From an uncultured Rhodospirillaceae bacterium (lineage in GTDB: Bacteria; Pseudomonadota; Alphaproteobacteria; CAAGCB01; CAG-977): a DNA stretch of 64,000 nucleotides. A program made the translations under genes and the position numbers. Position 1 is the stretch's first letter. Each line of letters opens with the position of its first letter. The notes beneath the pieces were generated by a model. The model worked only from the letters and a program-made list of their open reading frames with translations, was not told where the DNA came from and did no database searches. The stretch lies in NCBI GenBank assembly GCA_900550445.1, contig URSF01000010.1, forward strand, positions 1-64,000. Reading direction: 5' to 3'. Positions 1-7,611 of the stretch are shown here, piece after piece.

Positions 1-56
1 GTGCCCGCCGGGAGGGCGTTATGCCCGTGGCGCCGCCACCCCCGCACGGGTAGTAG
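1..56. other. GC-rich segment with inverted repeats at window edge
   Basis: This short segment lies just past the stop codon of the minus-strand flavoredoxin-rubredoxin gene. It can fold into GCCC (3-6) with GGGC (14-17) and CCCGTG (24-29) with CACGGG (45-50). It could be a terminator or processing structure for that gene, but no U-tract is visible, so its role is open. No reading frame is convincing here. Confidence 0.3.
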
Positions 57-845
57 TTATTCTTTTTCAAAAACGCTTTTAGGCTGCTGACAGACGGGGC
101 AGACATAATCGTCCGGCAGGTCTTCAAACGGTGTATCGCCGTCATAGACGTATCCGCAGACGGAACAAACCCATTTTTCTTTTTTAGCGGCCGGTTTTTC
201 GGCTTTTTCTTCTACTTTTTCAAATTGATCCGGACCGACGCCGCAGATCGGACAGACGTAATCCGCCGGCAGTTCGTCACCTTCATATTCATATCCGCAA
301 ACTTTGCATACCCATTTGGTCATTGTATTTTCTCCTTTAACATTTTGTGAACATTTTCCGGTTTTAAAAGCTTCCATGACTTTCGGCTTCCATGATTCCT
401 GATACGCCGTATAGCTCAGGGCTTTTCCCGCGCCGTCCTGCGCGTTCGTGACTTCGCAGAAAAACAGCGTGTGCGTTGACAGCTGCTTTGTTTCCAGGAC
501 CTTGCAGTATAAATATGCCGCCGCGTCGTCTAAAACGGGCAGGCCGTTCATCAGATGATGCGGGACTTTTTCCCACTTATCGGCCAGACGGCAGGATTGA
601 AAGCCGAAATTACCGATAATAAACGGGTCTGTCGTTTCGGATAAAACGGAAAGCGTGAATTCTTTGGTTTCTTCAATACATTCCCGCGTCCGAGTCCCCT
701 GATTGCAGCAAATGACCAGCGTCTGCGGCTGGACGGTTGTCTGCATGACGGCGTCAACAACGCAGCCGCCGAATTTCGCGCCGCATTTAACGCCGACGAC
801 GTACAGTCCGTAAGTGAGTTTAAAAAAAGCTTTCGTATCTATCAT
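57..845 (-). CDS. Flavin reductase domain fused to two rubredoxin domains (flavoredoxin/Hrb type)
   Basis: The 262-residue protein has a flavoredoxin-type FMN-binding domain (about 1-160) that starts with the typical AFFKLTYGLYVVG. Two rubredoxin domains follow (about 175-213 and 224-262), each with paired CxxCG and CPxC iron ligands, separated by a Lys/Ala-rich linker. The spacing between cysteine pairs is short (13 and 17 residues), as in compact rubredoxins. By family knowledge, such high-molecular-weight rubredoxins pass electrons from NAD(P)H to flavodiiron proteins that remove O2 or NO in anaerobes; the partner is not in this window. A strong internal Shine-Dalgarno precedes Met175, so a free double rubredoxin may also be made. 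The single-domain version of this family is common; having two rubredoxins is less usual. Confidence 0.88.
   Translation of the reverse strand: MIDTKAFFKLTYGLYVVGVKCGAKFGGCVVDAVMQTTVQPQTLVICCNQGTRTRECIEETKEFTLSVLSETTDPFIIGNFGFQSCRLADKWEKVPHHLMNGLPVLDDAAAYLYCKVLETKQLSTHTLFFCEVTNAQDGAGKALSYTAYQESWKPKVMEAFKTGKCSQNVKGENTMTKWVCKVCGYEYEGDELPADYVCPICGVGPDQFEKVEEKAEKPAAKKEKWVCSVCGYVYDGDTPFEDLPDDYVCPVCQQPKSVFEKE
321..337 (-). promoter_or_regulatory. Internal ribosome-binding site and start codon inside the flavoredoxin-rubredoxin gene
   Basis: On the minus strand AAGGAG (332-337) sits eight bases upstream of an in-frame ATG (321-323) that encodes Met175, the first residue of the first rubredoxin domain (MTKWVCKVCGY). 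Sequence and spacing are ideal for initiation, better than expected by chance in the codons for VKGENT. Either an ancestral separate rubredoxin gene fused to its upstream neighbour and kept its start signal, or the cell makes both the fusion and an 88-residue double rubredoxin. Confidence 0.6.
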
Positions 846-1014
846 GTCTTCTCCATAAAGTAACGAAATCGTTTAAAATGCAATATAGCCGAAAAGAATT
901 TAAACGAATTGGAATATCTGTTTGCGCTGCCCGACAAATCGGATAGGGCAAACAAGTTTACTGCATCTGCGGCGCGAATACAATCGACAACAGCTGCGGC
1001 GGCAAAGGCGGGCG

Positions 1015-1530
1015 TTAAAATTCAAAGCGGGCTTTTAACATCAGGACGTCTGTCCGAAAACGGGATTTTTCATTAAAGCTTTTAATGTCTTTTCCCGCCT
1101 GCAGATGCCTGTATTCTATTCCCAGATTTATTCCGAACAAGCCGTATTCCAGACCGGCGATTCCCTGATAGACGGGGGTCGTTTTATTTTTGACGGAAGC
1201 GTATCCGGCTCCTGCGCCGGCGTAAAGTCCCAAAACGGGAATACGGGCGTAAGCGTTTGCCAAAACGCCGTAAACAGTCATGTGCCCCGGCGCGTCTTTG
1301 ATATTGCTTTTGGAATAGAGGCCTTCTATTTCCGCGCGCAGCGGCAATACCGGCAGGGCGTATCCTACGGCGCCCGAATAAAACGCCGAATTGTCATAGC
1401 TGTTTTTAATGCCGTTTCGGGTCGTTTTACTGTCATTGAGGTTTAATCCGATACCGGCGGATACATACATACCGGCCTGCGCCGCGGAAGAAAACAGAAT
1501 CAAAACGGCGGTGAAAATCAGTTTTTTCAT
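1015..1530 (-). CDS. Small outer-membrane beta-barrel protein
   Basis: The 171-residue protein has a clear Sec signal peptide (about 1-19, ending in AQA) followed by alternating polar/hydrophobic strands rich in Gly, Tyr and Ala. The final residues are ARFEF, a C-terminal aromatic typical of Bam-assembled outer-membrane barrels. Length and pattern fit the eight-stranded OmpA/OmpW-like or opacity-protein class. No specific function can be read from the sequence. It stands alone between dapB, which is transcribed toward it with a gap of 29 bases, and the flavoredoxin gene. Confidence 0.72.
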   Translation of the reverse strand: MKKLIFTAVLILFSSAAQAGMYVSAGIGLNLNDSKTTRNGIKNSYDNSAFYSGAVGYALPVLPLRAEIEGLYSKSNIKDAPGHMTVYGVLANAYARIPVLGLYAGAGAGYASVKNKTTPVYQGIAGLEYGLFGINLGIEYRHLQAGKDIKSFNEKSRFRTDVLMLKARFEF

Positions 1531-1559
1531 GCAAATCCTTTTTTGTCCGGAGAAAAAAA

Positions 1560-2360
1560 TTACTTTAACCCCAAAACGTCCTGCATGGAATATAACCCTT
1601 TCGGTTTATTTTGCGCCCATAAAGCGGCTTTGATCGCGCCGTCGGCAAAGATTTCGCGCGAAGAAGCCTTATGCGTCAGTTCAATGCGTTCGCCCTGTCC
1701 GGCAAAAATAACCGTGTGATCGCCGACGACGTCTCCGCCGCGCAGGGCCGCGAAGCCGATTTCGCCTGTCGGTCGGACGCCCGTGTTGCCGTGACGTTCA
1801 TAACGGGCTGCACTCTTTAATTCAATCTGACGTCCTTCCGCCGCGGCATTGCCCAGACCCAGCGCCGTTCCGGACGGTGCGTCGGCTTTGTTGCGGTGGT
1901 GCATTTCGACGATTTCGATATCATAAGAAGGATCTAAAACAGCCGCCGCCTGTTTAACCAAAGCAAACAGTAAATTGACCCCTATGCTCATGTTCGGGGC
2001 GGCGACAATAACGGTTTTTTCGGCGCATTTTTTCAGAATTTCCATTTGATCCGCGCTTAGCCCCGTCGTGCCGACAATCAGGATTTTTCCCGTTTCCGCA
2101 GCGATTTTAGCGTGTTCAATCGTCGCTGCCGGCGCGGTGAAATCCAAAATGGCGTCGCAGGCGTTGAACAGTTCAAAAGGATAAGACGTTACCGAAACGC
2201 CCAACGGCCTGACCCCGATCACTTCCCCCAGATCGCGGCCGATAAAGCCGCTTTCGCGACGTTCCGACCCGCCGGCCAGTTCGCAGTCTTTGTTCGTTAA
2301 AACACGGTTTAAAAGCATTTTGCCCATTCGGCCCGCACAGCCTGTAACGCCTATTTTCAT
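1560..2360 (-). CDS. dapB: 4-hydroxy-tetrahydrodipicolinate reductase
   Basis: DapB reduces 4-hydroxy-tetrahydrodipicolinate with NAD(P)H in the diaminopimelate/lysine pathway. The 266 residues match the family length. The N-terminal nucleotide-binding loop GVTGCAGRMG is at residues 4-13. The catalytic segment EMHHRNKADAPSGT carries His154, His155 and Lys158. It supplies meso-DAP for peptidoglycan and substrate for LysA, encoded near 43 kb in this window. In many alphaproteobacteria dapB directly follows dnaK-dnaJ; here it still lies on the same strand but two small genes on the opposite strand intervene. Confidence 0.97.
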   Translation of the reverse strand: MKIGVTGCAGRMGKMLLNRVLTNKDCELAGGSERRESGFIGRDLGEVIGVRPLGVSVTSYPFELFNACDAILDFTAPAATIEHAKIAAETGKILIVGTTGLSADQMEILKKCAEKTVIVAAPNMSIGVNLLFALVKQAAAVLDPSYDIEIVEMHHRNKADAPSGTALGLGNAAAEGRQIELKSAARYERHGNTGVRPTGEIGFAALRGGDVVGDHTVIFAGQGERIELTHKASSREIFADGAIKAALWAQNKPKGLYSMQDVLGLK

Positions 2361-2546
2361 GGAAAACCTCTGTTAAAAATGAAAACGTATTGTATTTTAT
2401 TATAAAAACCGCTTCATTCCAACCGAATACTTTTAAAGCAGACGGAGCATCGGAAAAAAGGATAGGAAAAAAATCATTATGACAGATCGAAAAAATAAAG
2501 CAAAAATGATGAAGAAAAATATCGAAAAGGAGAAAAGAGATTTTTT

Positions 2547-2891
2547 ATGTTTAAAACAAAATTAAAGAAAATTCCGGCCGTTTTATTCGCCGCTTTGTTT
2601 TTGCCGTATCTGGTTTTAACAACTTTGGTATCGGTATTTTTAATCGCTTTCTTTATTTGGGAAACCGGCGTATCGCGGTTGTTAATATTTATGTTTTCAT
2701 TCTTTGCCGTTCCTGTCGCCGCCGGAGTGACCGCGTGCGTTCTTTATTTGAAAAATCAGAAAAGGGCGGCGGCCGGTTTTTTCGCATGGTTCTTTTTTAT
2801 GCAGCTTTGTTTTTGGAAAATGGGGTCTTTATACGCGGATTGGAATGACGGCGGCGTTTCTGCCGTAATGGAAGAACGGGAGGAAAGATGA
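2547..2891 (+). CDS. Small hydrophobic membrane protein, tandem paralogue 1
   Basis: I do not recognise this 114-residue protein. It has about three membrane segments (about 10-38, 44-70 and 76-95). A strong Shine-Dalgarno AAGGAG lies upstream of the start. It overlaps the next gene by the ATGA arrangement, and the two share the pattern Y-x-K-N-x-K-(4)-F-x-A-(x)-F-F-F-(4)-F-W near their C-termini, so they look like a tandem duplication. They form a two-gene operon inserted between dnaJ and dapB. No function is inferred. Confidence 0.65.
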   Translation: MFKTKLKKIPAVLFAALFLPYLVLTTLVSVFLIAFFIWETGVSRLLIFMFSFFAVPVAAGVTACVLYLKNQKRAAAGFFAWFFFMQLCFWKMGSLYADWNDGGVSAVMEEREER

Positions 2892-3172
2892 AGAAAAATA
2901 TTCGGTTGTTTCTGAAATATGCGTTTTTTCTGTACCTTTTTGTTTCTGCGGTTTTTTTCCTGTCTTTTGCCTTTTATCTGTTATGGCGGGAAGAAATAAC
3001 GGCTTTTTCAACCGCTTTTGCCTGTCTGATGTTGTTTTGCGCGGCAATCGCCGCCGGTTCCGGCGCGGCCGGATATTGCCTGTACTGTAAAAACATGAAA
3101 AAAACAGCGTTGTTTTACTATGCGCTGTTCTTTTTCTTACATTTGGAATTTTGGCTTGACCGATTGTCTTAA
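2888..3172 (+). CDS. Small hydrophobic membrane protein, tandem paralogue 2
   Basis: This 94-residue protein has about three predicted membrane helices and resembles its upstream neighbour: the motif around YCKNMKKTALFYYALFFF corresponds to YLKNQKRAAAGFFAWFFF in the first copy. Its start codon overlaps the upstream stop by four bases (ATGA), which implies translational coupling. It ends only five bases from the convergent dnaJ stop. Function unknown; the small size and charge-poor sequence would suit an accessory membrane protein. Confidence 0.62.
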   Translation: MKKNIRLFLKYAFFLYLFVSAVFFLSFAFYLLWREEITAFSTAFACLMLFCAAIAAGSGAAGYCLYCKNMKKTALFYYALFFFLHLEFWLDRLS

Positions 3173-3177
3173 GCGCT

Positions 3178-4323
3178 TTATTTCAGCAAATCTTTGAGTT
3201 TTTCAAAAAAACCGGCGGATTCGGGACTGTTTCCTTTGCTTTCGGCTTCAAACTGCTGCAGCAGTTCTTTTTGTCTGGCCGTCAGTTTGGTCGGCGTTTC
3301 CACTTTGAACCGCACAAACAAATCCCCGACGTTTTTGTTTTGTAAAATCGACATGCCCTTTTTGCGCAGCCGGACTTCTTCGCCGGTTTGCGTGCCCGCG
3401 CTGATCGTGACCTTTTCCGTCGATCCGTCAATGCAGGGAATTTCGATGTTTCCCCCTAAAGCCGCCGTTGTCATGGATAAGGGAATTTCACAGTGCAGGT
3501 CCGCTCCGTCGCGTTTGAAAATCGAGTGCGGCTTGACATGGACGAAGATATACAAATCGCCGTTCGGTCCGCCGTTTAAGCCGGCTTCGCCCTGGCCGGA
3601 CAGGCGCATTCTGTTTTCGGAATCAATTCCGGCCGGAATGTTGACTTCCAGAACTTTCTTTTGAGAAACCTTTCCCGTTCCCCGGCATTTTTTACAGGGA
3701 TTTTTAATCACCTGCCCCGTTCCCTGACAGGTCGGGCACATTCTTTCTTCGATAAAGAAGCCGGACTGCCGGCGCACGCGGCCGGTGCCGTGGCACATGT
3801 CGCACGTTTCGGCTTTTGATCCCGCCGCCGCGCCCGTTCCGTCGCATTCGTCGCAGCGTACGGCCGTTTGGATTTCGATTTCTTTTTTCAGGCCGTGATA
3901 AGCTTCTTCCAGCGTAACTTCCAGATCATAGCGGATATCCGCCCCGCGCCGTCCGGCATATTGGGACGAACGGGAACGGCCGGCGGCGCCGCCCATAAAT
4001 TCGCTGAAGATGTCTTCAAAAATGCTGCCGAAGCCAGCGCCGCTGAAATCAAAGTTGAATCCGCCGAAACCGCCGCCGAAACCGGCGCCGGCGCCCTGAG
4101 CAAAGGCCGCATGGCCGTAACGGTCGTATGCGGCGCGTTTCTGGCCGTCTTTCAAGATTTCATAAGCTTCCGTGACTTCTTTGAATTTTACTTCCGCTTC
4201 TTTATCGCCGGGATTGCGGTCCGGGTGATATTTCATTGCCATAGACCGGTAAGCCTTTTTGATTTCCACGTCGGAAGCGTCTTTGTTAATCCCCAAAAGT
4301 TCATAGTAATCTTGTTTAGCCAT
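3178..4323 (-). CDS. dnaJ: Chaperone protein DnaJ
   Basis: DnaJ delivers unfolded clients to DnaK and stimulates its ATPase. The 381 residues show the full type I layout: J domain with HPD at 33-35, a Gly/Phe-rich linker, four CxxCxGxG zinc-finger repeats (CDECDGTG, CDMCHGTG, CPTCQGTG, CKKCRGTG), and the C-terminal substrate-binding domains. It lies 82 bases downstream of dnaK on the same strand, separated by a hairpin that probably lowers its expression relative to dnaK. Confidence 0.98.
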   Translation of the reverse strand: MAKQDYYELLGINKDASDVEIKKAYRSMAMKYHPDRNPGDKEAEVKFKEVTEAYEILKDGQKRAAYDRYGHAAFAQGAGAGFGGGFGGFNFDFSGAGFGSIFEDIFSEFMGGAAGRSRSSQYAGRRGADIRYDLEVTLEEAYHGLKKEIEIQTAVRCDECDGTGAAAGSKAETCDMCHGTGRVRRQSGFFIEERMCPTCQGTGQVIKNPCKKCRGTGKVSQKKVLEVNIPAGIDSENRMRLSGQGEAGLNGGPNGDLYIFVHVKPHSIFKRDGADLHCEIPLSMTTAALGGNIEIPCIDGSTEKVTISAGTQTGEEVRLRKKGMSILQNKNVGDLFVRFKVETPTKLTARQKELLQQFEAESKGNSPESAGFFEKLKDLLK

Positions 4324-4350
4324 GTCGTTATCAACCTTATATCAGGTATA

Positions 4351-4388
4351 GAAAAACCGTTCGGAGGACTTATTTGTACTCCGAACGG
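4351..4388 (-). terminator. Hairpin with U-tract between dnaK and dnaJ (attenuator)
   Basis: A perfect 10-bp inverted repeat, CCGTTCGGAG (4357-4366) and CTCCGAACGG (4379-4388), has a 12-base loop and, read in the dnaK-to-dnaJ direction, is followed by five U residues (complement of 4352-4356). This has the form of an intrinsic terminator. Because dnaJ follows with no obvious strong promoter of its own, it more likely acts as a partial terminator or mRNA stabiliser that sets the DnaK:DnaJ ratio. Confidence 0.75.
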
Positions 4389-4405
4389 CTATTAATTAGC
4401 AAGCA

Positions 4406-6322
4406 TTAGTCTTTTTTGACTTCTTCAAAGTCAGCATCAACAACGCCTTCGTCAGGTTTGGATTCTGCGGAAGCGGAAGCGTCCGCGCCGGGTTGAGCGC
4501 CGGCGGCAGCCGTTTCCTGCTGCGCTTTGTACAAAGCTTCGCCGATTTTCATCGAAGACTGCATCAAAGCTTCGGATTTCGCGTTGATCGTCGCTACGTC
4601 GCCGGATTCCAAAACGTCCTGCAGCGCCTTGATGTCGGCTTCGACTTTTTCTTTGTCGGCCGCGGAAACTTTGTCGCCCAGATCCTTTAAGTTCTTTTCC
4701 GTCGCGTGGATCAGGCTTTCAGCCTTGTTTCTGGCTTCGACGGCTTCTTTTTTCTTTTTGTCTTCGGAAGCGTGCGCTTCGGCGTCTTTGACCATTTTGT
4801 CAATGTCGGCGTCGCTTAATCCGCCGGAAGACTGAACGCGGACGGTCTGTTCTTTGCCGGTCGCCTTGTCTTTTGCGGATACATTGACGATACCGTTGGC
4901 GTCGATGTCAAACGTGACTTCGATCTGCGGCATGCCGCGCGGCGCGGCGGGAATGCCGACCAAATCAAACTGCGCCAGCAGTTTGTTGTCCGCCGTCATT
5001 TCGCGTTCGCCCTGGAACACGCGGATCGTCACGGCCGTCTGTCCGTCTTCCGCCGTCGAGAATACCTGCGATTTGCGCGTCGGGATCGTCGTGTTGCGGT
5101 CAATCAGACGGGTGAACACGCCGCCCAGCGTTTCAATTCCCAAAGACAACGGCGTAACGTCTAACAAAAGGACGTCTTTGACGTCGCCTTTTAACACGCC
5201 GCCCTGAATCGCCGCGCCCAAAGCGACGACTTCGTCCGGGTTTACGCCTTTGTGCGGTTCGCGGCCGAAAAAGTCTTTGACGATTTCCTGAACTTTGGGC
5301 ATACGGGTCATACCGCCGACCAAGATGACTTCGTTAATGTCGGAAGCCTTTAACCCTGCGTCTTTCAAAGCCTTTTCACACGGCAGTTTCGTGCGTTCCA
5401 GCAGGTCTTCGACCAAAGATTCCATTTTGGCGCGCGTTAATTTGATGTTCAGATGTTTCGGGCCGGACGCGTCCGCCGTGATAAACGGCAGATTGATTTC
5501 CGTCTGCTGAGCCGAAGACAATTCGATTTTGGCTTTTTCGGCGCCTTCTTTCAAACGCTGCAGAGCCAATTTGTCCTGACGCAGATCGATGCCTTGTTCT
5601 TTTTGGAATTCGTCCGCCAGATAATTGATGATGCGCGCGTCGAAATCTTCGCCGCCCAGGAATGTGTCGCCGTTTGTCGCCTTGACTTCAAAAACGCCGT
5701 CGCCGATTTCCAAGATGGAAACGTCGAAAGTCCCGCCGCCCAAGTCGTAAACGACAATTGTGCCGCTGGCTTTTTTATCCAGCCCGTAAGCCAAAGCCGC
5801 CGCCGTCGGTTCATTGATGATACGCAGGACTTCCAGTCCGGCGATTTTACCGGCGTCTTTGGTCGCCTGACGCTGAGAGTCGTCAAAGTAAGCGGGAACC
5901 GTAATCACGGCCTGCGTTACCGGTTCGCCCAGATAGGCTTCGGCGTCTTCCTTTAATTTCTGCAAAATAAAAGCGGATACCTGGCTGGGAGCGTATTTTT
6001 TGTCGTGCGCTTCGACCCAGGCGTCGCCGTTTTCGCCGGCAATGATATGATACGGCACCAGCGTTTTGGCTTTTTCAACCTGCTTGTCCGTAAAGCGGCG
6101 GCCGATTAAACGTTTGATCGCGAAAAAGGTGCCTTCCGGATTTGTGACGGCCTGACGTTTTGCCGCCTGTCCGACCAGTCTTTCTCCCCCTTGCGTAAAA
6201 GCGACCATTGACGGCGTTGTGCGCGCGCCTTCCGCATTTTCAATGACGCGGGCGTCTTTGCCGTCCATAATAGCAAAACAGGAATTTGTTGTTCCTAAGT
6301 CAATACCGATTACTTTCCCCAT
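4406..6322 (-). CDS. dnaK: Chaperone protein DnaK (Hsp70)
   Basis: DnaK is the ATP-driven Hsp70 chaperone. The 638-residue sequence begins with MGKVIGIDLGTTNSCFA, has the IYDLGGGTFDVS-type phosphate-binding loop (here VVYDLGGGTFDVS), the hydrophobic interdomain linker VLLLDVTPLSLGIE, and an Ala/Gly-rich tail ending in a DADFEEV motif that in this family helps bind clients. Translation starts after AAGGAAAAGAGG. A heat-shock sigma-type promoter is visible upstream. The orientation dnaK-dnaJ-(dapB) is typical of alphaproteobacteria. Confidence 0.99.
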   Translation of the reverse strand: MGKVIGIDLGTTNSCFAIMDGKDARVIENAEGARTTPSMVAFTQGGERLVGQAAKRQAVTNPEGTFFAIKRLIGRRFTDKQVEKAKTLVPYHIIAGENGDAWVEAHDKKYAPSQVSAFILQKLKEDAEAYLGEPVTQAVITVPAYFDDSQRQATKDAGKIAGLEVLRIINEPTAAALAYGLDKKASGTIVVYDLGGGTFDVSILEIGDGVFEVKATNGDTFLGGEDFDARIINYLADEFQKEQGIDLRQDKLALQRLKEGAEKAKIELSSAQQTEINLPFITADASGPKHLNIKLTRAKMESLVEDLLERTKLPCEKALKDAGLKASDINEVILVGGMTRMPKVQEIVKDFFGREPHKGVNPDEVVALGAAIQGGVLKGDVKDVLLLDVTPLSLGIETLGGVFTRLIDRNTTIPTRKSQVFSTAEDGQTAVTIRVFQGEREMTADNKLLAQFDLVGIPAAPRGMPQIEVTFDIDANGIVNVSAKDKATGKEQTVRVQSSGGLSDADIDKMVKDAEAHASEDKKKKEAVEARNKAESLIHATEKNLKDLGDKVSAADKEKVEADIKALQDVLESGDVATINAKSEALMQSSMKIGEALYKAQQETAAAGAQPGADASASAESKPDEGVVDADFEEVKKD

Positions 6323-6378
6323 AAAAAAAACCTCTTTTCCTTGTAAATTTAACCGAGTTCGGCAACTATCGCAGCTTT

Positions 6379-6407
6379 ATATAAGAAACCTGTTTTCTTT
6401 TCGCAAG
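6379..6407 (-). promoter_or_regulatory. dnaK: Putative RpoH-type heat-shock promoter of dnaK
   Basis: On the minus strand CTTGCG (complement of 6402-6407) is separated by 17 bases from TTATAT (complement of 6379-6384), inside the symmetric TTATATAA. Alphaproteobacterial RpoH promoters have a CTTG -35 and a TATAT-like -10 at this spacing, so this is a good candidate for the heat-shock promoter of dnaK. The transcript would start about 50 bases upstream of the ATG. Confidence 0.6.
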
Positions 6408-6519
6408 CGTTGAAGCGCTATTTTGTGAAAAAATTTTTTCTTATATAAATTCAGTGGCATTTTGTCAGCCGATGCGTATGATAAGAAGAGGTTGCTTACT
6501 TATTAAACAGAGCGAGAAA

Positions 6520-7611
6520 ATGAAAGAAAAGCTGGATAAAACCGTACGATCCGCAAAGGATTTTTTCCAAAAAACGACAGATCGGGCAAAGCAGAAACAA
6601 ATGCCGGCTTTTTTTAAAAATACGGCGGCCGCCTTTGCCGTTTTGTGGGAAAAAGTAAAGCTGTTTTTAAAATCCGGCGCTGGTTTTACGCCGCCTGCCA
6701 AAGAAAAAATCGTTTCTTTTGTTCTGAAATGGTGGCATTGGCTGTTGGGCGGGGTTTTTGCTTTTGTCGTTTTGTATTATCCGGCCGGAGCTCTTTTATA
6801 TCACCGGATCGACCTTAATCCCCGCTTTGGCGCCGAAACGCAGGGTAAACAGAGCCAGTCTTTGAACACGCTGGCCGAATTGATTGACCGGGAGATTGAC
6901 AAACATGCCTTTACGCCGAATCTGCCCTTCTTTTTCCCGGCCGCCGTTTTGGACAATATGCCGGCTTTTCAGACGGGAATTATTGACGGCGCGCAAAAAA
7001 CGGCCGCTGTCTTCGCCCGCGTTAATCCGCAGGCGGAATCATTGAAAGAAGCTGCGGAACGGCTGGCTTACCCGGTATCCGTATGGCATGTCGACGCGTG
7101 GAAGCCGGCGGTGTCTTCGGTAAAAAAATACAGAACGGCCGGACACCTGATTTTGGAATACGAAACAGACGTCCAAAACGGACGGCAGACTTTTAATGCG
7201 TCGGCGGACGCTTTAAAAACAATCGCCGGCGCTTTGGCGGATAATCTGAAAGAATGTGCCGGCGAAATCAGTCGTCAGGTCGCCGGAGGGGGAAAAAAAG
7301 TTCTGGATACGCAGGCCGATGACGTTTTCTATAATATTAAAGGGCAGTCTTATGTCTATTTTTTAATGGTGCGCGATATGGGCGCGGACTTTAAGGAAGC
7401 GCTGTCGGACGACGCTGTGAAAAGCAAGTGGGAAAAGGCTTTGTCGTCTTTGAAAAAGGCCGTGCAGCTGCAGCCCATGATTGTCATAAACGGCGCGGCG
7501 GAAACGCAATTTGCTCCCAATCATCTGCTGGGGCTGGGATTTTATCTGGCGCAGGCCGCGTTGGATTTAACGGATATGGCGCAGATTGTTCGGCAGGCGG
7601 AAAATGAATAA
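6520..7611 (+). CDS. DUF2333 family inner-membrane protein
   Basis: A protein of 363 residues counted from the ATG at 6520; an upstream in-frame start at 6454 lacks support. A basic, Lys-rich cytoplasmic N-terminus (about 60 residues) precedes one membrane helix (about 72-92, WWHWLLGGVFAFVVLYYPAG), then a large periplasmic domain. The segments YHRIDLNP, LIDREIDKHAFTPNLPFFFPAAVLDNMPAFQ and LDTQADDVFYNIKGQSYVY match the conserved parts of DUF2333 as I know the family. Function is unknown. It heads a seven-gene run and overlaps the next gene, so it may work with the envelope proteins encoded there. Confidence 0.8.
   Translation: MKEKLDKTVRSAKDFFQKTTDRAKQKQMPAFFKNTAAAFAVLWEKVKLFLKSGAGFTPPAKEKIVSFVLKWWHWLLGGVFAFVVLYYPAGALLYHRIDLNPRFGAETQGKQSQSLNTLAELIDREIDKHAFTPNLPFFFPAAVLDNMPAFQTGIIDGAQKTAAVFARVNPQAESLKEAAERLAYPVSVWHVDAWKPAVSSVKKYRTAGHLILEYETDVQNGRQTFNASADALKTIAGALADNLKECAGEISRQVAGGGKKVLDTQADDVFYNIKGQSYVYFLMVRDMGADFKEALSDDAVKSKWEKALSSLKKAVQLQPMIVINGAAETQFAPNHLLGLGFYLAQAALDLTDMAQIVRQAENE

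Noticed and set aside
869..1014. Plus-strand open stretch between the flavoredoxin and barrel genes
   Set aside because: No start codon with a ribosome-binding site and low-complexity Ala/Thr content; treated as non-coding.
2479..2565. 28-codon Lys-rich frame ahead of the small membrane protein pair
   Set aside because: No good Shine-Dalgarno and it overlaps the start region of the real gene; probably leader sequence.
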